In this document: piece by piece, positions 1 through 7,463 of the stretch | Layout: the number at the start of each line of letters is the position of its first letter | Position numbering within the stretch: position 1 is the stretch's first letter | Made by a program: the position numbers and the translations under genes | NCBI GenBank assembly: GCA_004367365.1 | Contig: SESX01000004.1 | Span: 1 to 41,878, forward strand | DNA length: 41,878 nucleotides | Reading direction: 5' to 3' | From: Candidatus Acetocimmeria pyornia | GTDB taxonomy: Bacteria > Bacillota > Sulfobacillia > UBA3575 | Notes under the pieces: generated by a model | What the model was told of the DNA's origin: nothing | What the model saw: only the letters and a program-made list of their open reading frames with translations | Databases searched by the model: none

Positions 1-155
1 TGGGTCTCACCTATGCCTAAAGAGGTCCCCAACAACACAAGCACCTACGGTGGGCCTTTCTAACAGTTAAGACGAAAGGAAACGCAAAAGGGGTACAAAA
101 AGTGCGAGATGCCAACAACAATCTTTCACAAGGTAAATGCTTAAGGTAACAAGTC

Positions 156-189
156 AAAAAAAGAGCAAGGATCTCTCTTTTCCTTGCCC
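156..189 (-). terminator. Intrinsic terminator after the small membrane protein gene
   Basis: On the minus strand GGGCAAGG (182-189) pairs with CCTTGCTC (163-170), with one mismatch, across an 11-nt loop. A run of seven T follows at 162-156. This is a classic Rho-independent terminator, placed to end transcripts from the gene at 392-949 and from the propeller gene upstream of it. Confidence 0.8.
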
Positions 190-263
190 TTCCCTTATTT
201 CATTCCAGGTCACAACTTTATGCCCTTTATCACTTCACAACTTATTCCATCGAGACAGGGTCC
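156..263 (-). repeat. Two-copy repeat, copy A (terminator plus conserved flank)
   Basis: This segment matches 3566-3692 along its length. Both copies have a G/C-rich hairpin, then a tract containing tcacaactt, then an identical end, attccatcgagacagggtc. The two hairpin stems differ by a paired change (CAAGG/CCTTG here, CGAGG/CCTCG in copy B), so base pairing is kept. Both copies lie 3' of a minus-strand gene. It could be a dispersed 3'-UTR/terminator element or the relic of a mobile element end. Its nature is not known to me. Confidence 0.7.
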
Positions 264-391
264 TGTTTCCGGGTAAGTAAGGTTGTGAACTGAGAGGCTC
301 CAATTGTCATCGGCACTTCCCACAAGGAATCCCCTCAGTCACGAACTCATTATTCGACCCAATAAGAAGATAACAATTCACCTTTCCTATT

Positions 392-949
392 TTACTGACC
401 AGCCGTCTCTTGTGAACGCTCTTGTGAACGCTCCAAATCCTTGATTTGACGGGCTAGATGCGTCATTCCTTCAAGAATCTCACCAGCATTTTTTGAGACA
501 TACGGGTACAGCATGACAGCCTCACGATCTCTGATAAGAACGTTGGAGCCAAGTGAAATCTCTTTCTGTACGGGAAGACCGTGTTTCATCCTAATGGCCG
601 TCACATTGTTTATGTCCAGTGCAGACCACCCCCCTTCGCCTGAAAGCGATGTCAGTAATGTCCCAATGCCAGCTTCGTTACTGCTGTACACGCCGACCTC
701 TGTGTCATAGCCCTGAAAACTGCCGCTAAGCCGGTTGTATGCACCGTGTTTTCTAACTACGTTGAGGCCAGACTGGCGAGCAACCTCTTTGAACACTTGA
801 TCTATTTGTTTCTTGCTGCCTCGCATCCACCAAAACGCGCCAGCGTACACAAGTGTCATGAATACTCCCATCACAGGATGGATGAAGTAAAAAAGGGCAA
901 GTGCACCTAACAGCAACAGAGCAAGTAATAAATATCCGACGGTTTTCAT
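392..949 (-). CDS. Small membrane protein, unknown function
   Basis: A 185-residue protein with two adjacent hydrophobic helices at roughly residues 5-21 and 24-41, followed by a positively charged turn (RGSKKQ) and a soluble domain of about 140 residues that is probably cytoplasmic. I recognise no catalytic motif or family. The start ATG is preceded by a ggagtgagg-type ribosome binding site. The C-terminus carries two near-identical ERSQE units. It lies 41 bases downstream of the propeller-protein gene on the same strand, so the two may be co-transcribed and end at the terminator at 156-189. It is probably real because of its length, start site and helix pattern, but its role is unknown. Confidence 0.7.
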   Translation of the reverse strand: MKTVGYLLLALLLLGALALFYFIHPVMGVFMTLVYAGAFWWMRGSKKQIDQVFKEVARQSGLNVVRKHGAYNRLSGSFQGYDTEVGVYSSNEAGIGTLLTSLSGEGGWSALDINNVTAIRMKHGLPVQKEISLGSNVLIRDREAVMLYPYVSKNAGEILEGMTHLARQIKDLERSQERSQETAGQ

Positions 950-990
950 AACCTCACTCCTTTCTCAGTATACAAGACTTTGTGATGACT

Positions 991-2562
991 TTAAGAAAAA
1001 GGTTCATAGGTGAGAGTAATCACATACTCTGCCTGGATCATCCCTCCTAATTCGATCTCGTTCTTTTCTATAGTTTCCACGAAGACTTTGTAGACCTTAC
1101 TATCCCGTCCCTTCACGAGGTATGTGTGTCCTTCCTTGAGGTCAGCCTCGCCGAACTCCCCGGAGGCATTAATGACCTCATCAAAAGAAACCTTGCCCAT
1201 ATCAATGATCCGCTCGTGTACGTGAGGATGTGGCATCCAGGGAACGACGAAGAGATCTGCTTTCTCATAATCGTTCGTATACTGTGCTGTAGAGAAGATA
1301 AACCCGTCTTTCTCGTCAGTGATAAGGGTAAATGTCCTGCTTCCCACAGCGGTTTGTGGCTTTTCATCCTGGCTCTTGGTTTCTGTAGGATAGAATGCTC
1401 CCACTGTATCCACTGTGCCTGTGTTCTTAGTGTCATGGTGAATTTTTGGCCAGGGGGTAGAAGCAAGGCTACCCGAACCGTGTATTGCTCGAAGGTAGTT
1501 GTCACTTCCACCGGTATAGATAGTCCCATCCGCACCTATTGTAGGAGTGGAGAAAACTACCCCTACAGCGGTGTGGTCCCACTTGAGGGTGCCGTCGTCG
1601 GGATTCAGAGCAAGGAAACTCCCCCCGGAACCAGGGATATAGATCGTCCCATCAGACCCAATCGCAGGAGAAGAACTCCCGAGGACGCCAACATGCTCCC
1701 ACTTGAGGGTGCCATCGGTATTCAGAGCAAGGAGAATAGGATATGGGGTATCAGCATGTACCGCAATATAGATCGTCCCATCAGACCCGATGACAGGGGA
1801 TGCGTTTAGATGTCCTCTGGTATCATACCGCCACTTGAGGGTGCCGTCGGGGTTCAGGGCATAGAGGTAGTGGTCCCATGACCCGATATAGATCGTCCCA
1901 TCAGGCCCAATCGCAGGAGAAGCACTCACCGTTCCAGTTTTATGCTTCCATTTGAGGGTGCCGTCGGGGTTCAGGGCATAGAGGTAGTCATCGTTGATCC
2001 ACGTGTTCTCCGATGCCCCGAAGTAGATCGTCCCATCAGACCCAATCGCAGGAGAAGACCAGGCAGCGGGCAGGTCCCCTTCTACCTCATACCGCCACTT
2101 GAGGGTACCGTTGGGGCTTATGGCGTAAAGACTGTAGCCTGCTGTCACATAAATCGTCCCATCAGACCCAACCGCAGGAGGAGAATCCACCTTGGCTTCA
2201 ACCTCATACCGCCACTTGAGGGTGCCATCGGGGTTCAGGGCATAGAGGAGGTTGTCGATAAACACATCCTCCGCTCCCCCGAAATAGATCGTCCCACCAA
2301 ACCCGATCACAGGAAAGGTCAGTACCTGGTATCCGACTTCATACCGCCACTTAAGGGTGCCGTCAGGGTTTAACGCGTAGAGGTAGCCGTCCTCTGAACC
2401 GGCATAAATCGTCCCATCAGACCCAATTGCAGGGCAGTGACGGATATACCCTCCGGTCTCATACGCCCACTTGAGAGTGCCTTCCTTCCCGCCGGCGCTT
2501 GGCTCTGCCGAGGTGATGAGGATAGTCTGGGTTTCTCCAATCCACTCCACGCCTGCCCCCAA
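991..2562 (-). CDS. PQQ-like beta-propeller protein, C-terminal part of a frameshifted gene
   Basis: This frame encodes the end of a copper-amine-oxidase-type stalk domain (up to about residue 20), then eight tandem blades of about 42 residues. Each blade has a GSDGTIY-like strand and a DGTLKW-like strand, the signature of PQQ-like/PQQ-repeat propellers. A C-terminal domain of about 110 residues follows, which I do not recognise. No catalytic residues are visible, so an extracellular binding or structural role is the safest reading. The apparent start (TTG at 2562) is not natural. The true N-terminus, with its signal peptide, is in the other frame at 2927, and one missing C near 2592 separates the two. 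If that base is a sequencing error, the real gene is 991-2927. Confidence 0.75.
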   Translation of the reverse strand: MGAGVEWIGETQTILITSAEPSAGGKEGTLKWAYETGGYIRHCPAIGSDGTIYAGSEDGYLYALNPDGTLKWRYEVGYQVLTFPVIGFGGTIYFGGAEDVFIDNLLYALNPDGTLKWRYEVEAKVDSPPAVGSDGTIYVTAGYSLYAISPNGTLKWRYEVEGDLPAAWSSPAIGSDGTIYFGASENTWINDDYLYALNPDGTLKWKHKTGTVSASPAIGPDGTIYIGSWDHYLYALNPDGTLKWRYDTRGHLNASPVIGSDGTIYIAVHADTPYPILLALNTDGTLKWEHVGVLGSSSPAIGSDGTIYIPGSGGSFLALNPDDGTLKWDHTAVGVVFSTPTIGADGTIYTGGSDNYLRAIHGSGSLASTPWPKIHHDTKNTGTVDTVGAFYPTETKSQDEKPQTAVGSRTFTLITDEKDGFIFSTAQYTNDYEKADLFVVPWMPHPHVHERIIDMGKVSFDEVINASGEFGEADLKEGHTYLVKGRDSKVYKVFVETIEKNEIELGGMIQAEYVITLTYEPFS

Positions 2563-2927
2563 GGATTCCGAGACGAAGCGCAGGGCACCAGAGTTCTGCC
2601 GCTCACTATTTTAGCGGGAACGTCCAGCTCAATTGGAGTCCCATCCCTGTAAGCCGTCCTGACGCCGATGGTCAATATGACCGTCGTCCCGTTCTTGACT
2701 GCCGTAACCGTCCCGGTAGAACCATCCCAGTCCACTTCGGCACCGAGGGCCTCAAAGATACCCCGGAGGGGGACCAGCGTGCGGCCTCCTTCGATCATCG
2801 GTGGGACATCGAACGAAAGCTGTTCACCATCAAGAAACGCTCTTGGTGCTGCCAAACCAGATGCCGTGAAGACGAAAAAGATAAGCGTCATCATCACGGC
2901 GATATAAACAAAGCGTTTGAAGTTCAT
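2370..2927 (-). pseudogene. N-terminal part of the stalk/propeller protein, out of frame with its body
   Basis: The ATG at 2927 has a strong aggagg ribosome binding site (2934-2940) and starts a signal peptide (FVYIAVMMTLIFFVFTASG). A copper amine oxidase N-terminal/stalk domain follows, with two RTLVP signatures typical of secreted Clostridia proteins. After the second RTLVP the frame becomes nonsense (CASSRNPWG), whereas the +1 frame reads LRFVSESLGAGVEW, the expected continuation of this domain, and runs into the propeller frame. Adding one C to the ccc run near 2592 restores a single protein of about 645 residues. Upstream in-frame starts exist but lack a ribosome binding site. It is either a real frameshift or a homopolymer sequencing error. 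Confidence 0.75.
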
Positions 2928-3099
2928 ATGCAGTCCTCCTAACTTTTTTGGGCAATGTCGAATAAGAGACTTAATGTCAAATATAATTAGAGCTCTTAAA
3001 CCATTAAGGGTTTGATCTTTAGAAATCTTCATTTCTCATTCGGCTCTTATTCTATACCACCTTTTTTGGAACAGCATTCGCTGCGCTGCAAAAAATTTC

Positions 3100-3248
3100 C
3101 TTCTGGAAAATACAGAAATTAGCCAGTATTTAGAAGTTACTATCGAAATAATGTGGTTGTTTAATCCCTGGAGAGAGAAGTCCATGTTGCTGTTTCCTTC
3201 ACTCTCCAGTCTTCTCCCCCGGTGTACTGCTGAATCATCTTGGCAGCC
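3100..3248 (-). pseudogene. nrdD: Fragment of anaerobic ribonucleotide reductase (NrdD)
   Basis: Read on the minus strand, this stretch spells QQYTGGEDWRVKE, then after one missing A NSNMDFSLQGLNNH, then TSKYWL. These blocks, in this order, are the conserved DWRVxENSNM..SLQGLN..YWL region near the N-terminal part of the class III NrdD catalytic domain. A second frame disruption follows about 10 codons later. The remainder of the roughly 600-700-residue enzyme is absent and the upstream side is fused to group II intron sequence. It is a dead remnant; a functional nrdD must be elsewhere if the cell needs one. Confidence 0.65.
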
Positions 3249-3452
3249 ATTGAGCTTGGGCTTCGTTGTTGTGCAAGCTCATCCAGCTGCCACTAGCCTC
3301 ACCTAGGGTTCGTGGTCCTCGGGCCGGAGGCTTGCCGCCGGCTTCCTTCAGATTCTGCGTCGCCGCAGACACCCTTGCCTTGAGCTCACGGCTACTGCTA
3401 CCTTCGCCGTTCGGGACTTTCACCCTAGCGACAACGCCCATGCCGGGCGCAC
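3249..3452 (-). mobile_element. Group II intron fragment, 5' end and domain I part
   Basis: On the minus strand the segment begins at 3452 with GTGCGCCCGGCATGGG, the usual bacterial group II intron 5' end. The landmarks of domain I follow in order: GGGTGAAAGTCCC, TCTGAAGGAAGCCGG, GGTGAGGCTA, and a GGATGAGCTTGC..AACGAAGCCC block. The reverse transcriptase gene and domains V-VI are missing, and the sequence passes directly into an nrdD remnant at about 3248. It cannot splice. A protein frame of 86 codons crosses this RNA but has no relation to any enzyme I know. The subclass is uncertain. Confidence 0.75.
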
Positions 3453-3453
3453 A

Positions 3454-3486
3454 CAAACGCGGAGCGGGTCCTTCGAAGACCCGCTC
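3454..3486 (-). terminator. Terminator-like hairpin at the intron 5' junction
   Basis: A perfect 9-bp stem (gagcgggtc 3462-3470 with gacccgctc 3478-3486) closes a 7-nt loop. On the minus strand it is followed by ccgcgtttgt and then immediately by the intron 5' end. Some group II introns insert just 3' of terminator stems, so this is probably the original insertion context. The T-tract is weak, so terminator activity is uncertain. Confidence 0.45.
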
Positions 3487-3565
3487 GCTATGCACCGCGC
3501 ATTACGGTTCATAAGGCTTATCCTTGCCAGGAGGCAGGCACTAACTAAACCTTAGCTCAAATCTA

Positions 3566-3602
3566 AGAAAAGTGAGGGCGAGGCCACATCTTTTCCTCGC
3601 CC
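3566..3602 (-). terminator. Intrinsic terminator of the cdaA-cdaR-glmM-glmS operon
   Basis: On the minus strand GGGCGAGG (3595-3602) pairs perfectly with CCTCGCCC (3576-3583) over an 11-nt loop and is followed by tcacttttctt. It lies about 110 bases after the glmS stop and is the likely end of the operon transcript. Confidence 0.7.
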
Positions 3603-3692
3603 TTTCCTTCATTTCAATCCAGCTCACAACTTTCCGCCCCGGTTCACGACTTTATACTCACTTCACAGCGTCATTCCATCGAGACAGGGTCC
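3566..3692 (-). repeat. Two-copy repeat, copy B, just downstream of glmS
   Basis: This is the homologue of 156-263. It begins 20 bases after the glmS stop codon, so it forms the glmS 3' UTR. The shared parts are the terminator stem, tttcaatccagctcacaactt and attccatcgagacagggtc. Copy B has an extra stretch of about 15 bases (ggttcacgactttat), which resembles a second unit of the tcacaactt motif. Confidence 0.7.
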
Positions 3693-3711
3693 ACCGCAGC
3701 CTGACGGCCCC

Positions 3712-5532
3712 TCACTCCACCGTCACACTCTTGGCCAGGTTCCTGGGCTTATCAACATCACAACCCCTCTCTACCGCCGTGTGGTAGGCCAGCAGCTGGA
3801 GCGGGATCACCGCCAGGGGAGCCGTCAACATGGGATGGGTCTGGGGGATGGGTATCACGTGGTCCACGTACTTGCCCATCTCGGGCCCGTTTTCCCCGGT
3901 GACAGCGATCACTTCAGCTCCCCGGGCTTTCACTTCGGTGATGTTGCTGACCATCTTCTCGAAAAGACCCGGCTGGGTGGCCACCGCCACCACTGGAACC
4001 CCCTCTACGATCAGGGCCAGGGTTCCGTGCTTCAGTTCCCCTGCAGCATAAGCCTCGGCATGGATGTAGGAAATCTCCTTTAGTTTAAGCTGCCCCTCCA
4101 GGGCAACGGCATAATCCAGGCCACGGCCGATGAAGAAGGTATCCTCCCAGCGGGCACACTTTTTTGCAAACCTCTTGATGGCTTCTTCCCGGTCCAGGAT
4201 TTCCTGCGCTTTCTCGGGCAGTCGGGTCAGTTCCTCCAGGAAATCACCCAAATCCTCTTTCCCGACTGTTCCACGTGCCTGGGCCAGGTAGGCCGCGAAA
4301 AGGGCCAGGCACACGAGCTGGGTGGTATAAGCCTTCGTAGAAGCCACGGCGATTTCCGGACCGGCCCAGGTATAAATCACATCGTCAGCCTCTCGGGCCA
4401 CCGAACTCCCCACGACATTGGTAATGGCCACTACCCGGGCTCCCCTCTTCTTACCTTCCCGAAGGGCAGCCAGGGTGTCGGCCGTTTCACCCGACTGGCT
4501 GATTACCAGCATCAAAGTCCCTTCATCAACAAGGAGGTCGCGGTAGCGGAACTCAGAGGCCAGATCGGCTTCCACCGGAACCCGGGCCATTTTCTCGATC
4601 AAGTACTTCCCGACCAACCCTGCGTGGTAGGCGGTTCCGCAGGCAACCGCATAGATCCGGCGGATGTTGGCCAGTTGACCGGTATCCAACCCTAACTCAT
4701 CCAGGACCACTTCCGCGTCACGGACCCGGCCCCTCATGGTCTCCCTGATGGCCTTGGGTTGTTCGTGGATCTCTTTAAGCATAAAGTGTTCGTAGCCCTG
4801 TTTTTCCGCCATCACCGCGTCCCAAGGGACCTCGAAGACCTCTTTCTTTACCTCCCTGCCTGCACGATCACTAATCCTCACCCCACCCGGGGAAACGGAA
4901 GCCATCTCCCCGTCATCCAGGATCAGGACCTGCCTGGTGTAGGGTAACAAGGCCGGGATGTCAGAAGCCACGTAGTTTTCGCCCTGCCCCAGGCCGACAA
5001 CCAGGGGGCTCTCCTGGCGGACGGTAACCAGTTTCCCCGGTTCTTCCGCAGAGATGACCACCAGGGCGTAAGAACCCTCGAGCTTATCCCGCACCTGCCG
5101 CACGGCTTCCTCCAGGTCCCCTTGGTAATAGTGTTCGATGAGGTGGGGGATGACCTCGGTATCGGTCTCCGAACGAAAAGTATGGCCTTCTGATTGAAGC
5201 CATTCTTTCAGGGAGAGGTAGTTTTCAATGATCCCGTTGTGAACCACCGCAAAGCGACCTGAACAATCGGTATGAGGGTGGGCGTTGCGATCTGAAGGTT
5301 TACCGTGGGTGGCCCAACGGGTATGGCCAACACCGGTAATACCCCTGGGTAATCCATTGAGGCTGGCCTCCAGGGTCTCAAGCCGGCCCTTTTTCTTCCT
5401 GATATTAATCTTACCGTTTTGCAGAACAGCCACCCCGGCCGAATCATATCCCCGGTACTCTAGACGCGCCAAACCGTCGACCAGGTAGTCCAGGGCAGCG
5501 TCCTTCCCGACGTACCCAACTATTCCACACAT
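3712..5532 (-). CDS. glmS: Glutamine-fructose-6-phosphate aminotransferase
   Basis: GlmS makes glucosamine-6-phosphate from fructose-6-phosphate and glutamine, the first committed step of UDP-GlcNAc and cell-wall synthesis, in the cytoplasm. I chose the ATG at 5532 because it gives MCGIVGYVG, placing the catalytic cysteine at position 2 as the N-terminal nucleophile requires. An ATG seven codons upstream would bury it. The 606-residue protein has the class II glutaminase domain first (HTRWATHG, HNGIIENY), then two SIS sugar-isomerase domains (SQSGETADT, STKAYTTQ), and ends in the family signature DKPRNLAKSVTVE. It is the last gene of the operon and is preceded by a glmS ribozyme at about 5665-5835, so glucosamine-6-phosphate should repress it by mRNA self-cleavage. 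Confidence 0.97.
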   Translation of the reverse strand: MCGIVGYVGKDAALDYLVDGLARLEYRGYDSAGVAVLQNGKINIRKKKGRLETLEASLNGLPRGITGVGHTRWATHGKPSDRNAHPHTDCSGRFAVVHNGIIENYLSLKEWLQSEGHTFRSETDTEVIPHLIEHYYQGDLEEAVRQVRDKLEGSYALVVISAEEPGKLVTVRQESPLVVGLGQGENYVASDIPALLPYTRQVLILDDGEMASVSPGGVRISDRAGREVKKEVFEVPWDAVMAEKQGYEHFMLKEIHEQPKAIRETMRGRVRDAEVVLDELGLDTGQLANIRRIYAVACGTAYHAGLVGKYLIEKMARVPVEADLASEFRYRDLLVDEGTLMLVISQSGETADTLAALREGKKRGARVVAITNVVGSSVAREADDVIYTWAGPEIAVASTKAYTTQLVCLALFAAYLAQARGTVGKEDLGDFLEELTRLPEKAQEILDREEAIKRFAKKCARWEDTFFIGRGLDYAVALEGQLKLKEISYIHAEAYAAGELKHGTLALIVEGVPVVAVATQPGLFEKMVSNITEVKARGAEVIAVTGENGPEMGKYVDHVIPIPQTHPMLTAPLAVIPLQLLAYHTAVERGCDVDKPRNLAKSVTVE

Positions 5533-5613
5533 CAAGATCGTGCCCCTTTCCATTTCTTGTTACACTGTCTTGGAACTAGCAGTCATTACCACTGGGACAG
5601 TTCCCCCGGGGCA

Positions 5614-5654
5614 CAAAAATCGTGTCCCGGGAGCACCAGTACCCGAGGGACACG
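5614..5654 (-). terminator. Terminator-like hairpin between glmS ribozyme and glmS
   Basis: On the minus strand CGTGTCCC (5647-5654) pairs with GGGACACG (5621-5628), with a further CGGG/CCCG helix inside, and is followed at once by ATTTTTGTG. It has the layout of an intrinsic terminator, placed about 80 bases before the glmS start codon and just 3' of the ribozyme. It could be an attenuator, or simply a stabilising 5' hairpin on the cleaved mRNA. The T-run has only five residues. Confidence 0.5.
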
Positions 5655-5664
5655 ACTGTAGGGC

Positions 5665-5835
5665 AGGGAAAGGCAAGACGTCACCTTTTTCCACCAGGTT
5701 CCCTTTGTTCCTGTAATCGCTCACAGGGTTTGTAGAACCCTAACGGTCGTGGACAACCGTGGGGCATCCGCCGAAAACTTCGATAAACCCCATCCTCGTC
5801 AACTGGTACTTTTCACCAGTACCAGTCCAGGCGCT
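5665..5835 (-). ncRNA. glmS ribozyme/riboswitch
   Basis: The minus strand matches the conserved glmS ribozyme core in order. AGCGCC at 5835-5830 contains the cleavage site between A5835 and G5834. TTGACGAGGATGGGG, TTTATCGAAG, TTCGGCGGATGCCCC and a following C/G helix (ACGGTTGTCC..GACCGT) come next. The P4 region with ACAAAGGGAA then closes the motif. The catalytic and glucosamine-6-phosphate-binding core elements of the family are all present, and the gene downstream is glmS. The 3' limit is approximate. It lies in a gap of 540 bases between glmM and glmS. Confidence 0.95.
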
Positions 5836-6072
5836 TGAAACCAACCCGGTGCACAACAGGGTTAGACAGTTGCTTTTCCCTTTTTTTTCGTAACTCTTCC
5901 CTCAGCCGAATCCCTAATGATAGGTTTACTCAAAAACGCACCCTTTAGCCATCAAGAATTTCGCCACGGCATCCCCTCTCTTGCTTACCCCTCTTGAAGC
6001 AGGATTTTTCTCAATCTATTCTACGCGGCTGACCCCAAGTGTGAAACCAAGAGCCAGTCAGCCAGCCACTCC

Positions 6073-7431
6073 TTACCCTTCAACCGGGCCCCCACCCAGT
6101 TCCTTCCGGATGGTGCAGGCTACCCTATCTGCAAGGGCCTTCAGTTTATCCTCGTCCTTCCCTTCCAGCATCACCCGTACCACCGGTTCTGTCCCCGAAG
6201 GTCGGACGACAATCCTGCCCAGCTCACCCAGTTCCTCCTCGGCCCGGGCCACAGCCTCCCGGATGCGCTGGTTTTCCGCCAGGAGTTCTTTCCCCTTGAC
6301 CCTGACGTTAACCAGAACCTGGGGGAATCTTTCTACCAGTGAAGCCAGCTCTGACAATGGTTTCCCCTTTCGCACCAGAACCTGGAGAAGCTGCAGGGCG
6401 GTCAAGATCCCGTCTCCAGTCGTGGCCAAGCGCCGGAAAATAATGTGGCCTGATTGTTCCCCACCGAGGTCAAAACCGTTCTTCACCATTTCCTCCAAAA
6501 CATAACGGTCCCCGACCCGGGTGCGCCGGATCCGGCCACCGGCCTTTTTCAGGGCCACCTCCAAACCCAGGTTGCTCATCACCGTGGCCACCACCGTCCG
6601 GTGCGCAAGCTTGCCCCTTTCCATGAGGTCTACACCGCAGATGGCCATGATGTGATCCCCGTCCACGATCCGGCCCTTTTCGTCCACCGCAATCACGCGG
6701 TCTGCATCACCATCAAGAGCCAGCCCCAGGTCCGCCCCCCGTGCCATCACTTCGCCAACCAGGTGCCTTGGGTCTGTAGACCCGCAGTTCAGGTTGATAT
6801 TGAGGCCGTTGGGCTCATGGTTTATGGTATGAACCAGGACCCCCAACCGTTCGAGAACCTCAGGGGCCAGGCCGGCAGCAGCACCATTGGCACAGTCCAC
6901 CACGACCTTGAGGCCAGACAGGTCAACCTCAACCGAATCCATTAAGTACTGAAGATACTTCTCCCGGGCACCTTCTGCCTCTTCAACCCGGCCCAGGCCC
7001 TTCCCCGTGGGACGAGGCAGTTCATCATCCTCTGCCTTAACCATGGCCTCCAGCCGGTCCTCAACTGCATCCGGCAGTTTATAACCTCTGTGGTCGAAGA
7101 ACTTGATCCCGTTGTATTCGGCCGGGTTGTGGGAAGCGGAAATCATCACCCCACCCTGAGCCTTCATGGCGGCTACCAGGTAAGCCACCGCCGGGGTGGT
7201 AATGGTACCCAGCAAGACCGCATCCCCCCCGGCAGAACAAATCCCAGCCACCAAGGCCCCTTCGAGCATCCCCCCGGAAAGACGCGTATCCTTTCCCACC
7301 AGAATGACGGGTCTGGCCGTGCCGTTGCGTAGTATTTCACAACCGGCCCGGCCCAACCGGAAGGCCAGTTCCGGGGTAAGGTCATCATTGGCGATGCCGC
7401 GTACACCGTCGGTTCCGAACAATCTCGTCAT
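6073..7431 (-). CDS. glmM: Phosphoglucosamine mutase
   Basis: GlmM converts glucosamine-6-phosphate to glucosamine-1-phosphate for UDP-GlcNAc synthesis. The ATG at 7431 gives the typical start MTRLFGTDGVRG. An ATG six codons upstream also exists but overlaps the likely ribosome binding site (gagaggga). The 452-residue length is normal. The phosphoserine loop ISASHNP has its serine at residue 100. The metal-binding loop DGDADR and the C-terminal RPSGTEPVVRVM phosphate-binding loop are intact. It follows cdaR by 32 bases on the same strand. The cdaA-cdaR-glmM cluster is widely conserved in Firmicutes, where CdaA, CdaR and GlmM are known to interact and GlmM can restrain c-di-AMP synthesis. Confidence 0.97.
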   Translation of the reverse strand: MTRLFGTDGVRGIANDDLTPELAFRLGRAGCEILRNGTARPVILVGKDTRLSGGMLEGALVAGICSAGGDAVLLGTITTPAVAYLVAAMKAQGGVMISASHNPAEYNGIKFFDHRGYKLPDAVEDRLEAMVKAEDDELPRPTGKGLGRVEEAEGAREKYLQYLMDSVEVDLSGLKVVVDCANGAAAGLAPEVLERLGVLVHTINHEPNGLNINLNCGSTDPRHLVGEVMARGADLGLALDGDADRVIAVDEKGRIVDGDHIMAICGVDLMERGKLAHRTVVATVMSNLGLEVALKKAGGRIRRTRVGDRYVLEEMVKNGFDLGGEQSGHIIFRRLATTGDGILTALQLLQVLVRKGKPLSELASLVERFPQVLVNVRVKGKELLAENQRIREAVARAEEELGELGRIVVRPSGTEPVVRVMLEGKDEDKLKALADRVACTIRKELGGGPVEG

Positions 7432-7463
7432 CTGACAATCCCTCTCCACAAGCGATGTTAACC

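Larger units (their letters stand above)
1..391. other. Intergenic left edge without a gene
   Basis: I see no coding region here. The first 150 bases have no recognisable family signature. The rest contains the first copy of a repeat with a terminator hairpin, listed separately, and a short spacer up to the stop of the small membrane protein gene at 392. Confidence 0.6.

Noticed and set aside
1440-2490. Tandem repeats as a CRISPR array
   Set aside because: The periodic blocks are the coding repeats of a beta-propeller, in frame, with no spacers of constant length.
3235-3495. 86-codon minus-strand frame across the intron segment
   Set aside because: It follows group II intron RNA landmarks rather than any protein family. 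I treat it as RNA.
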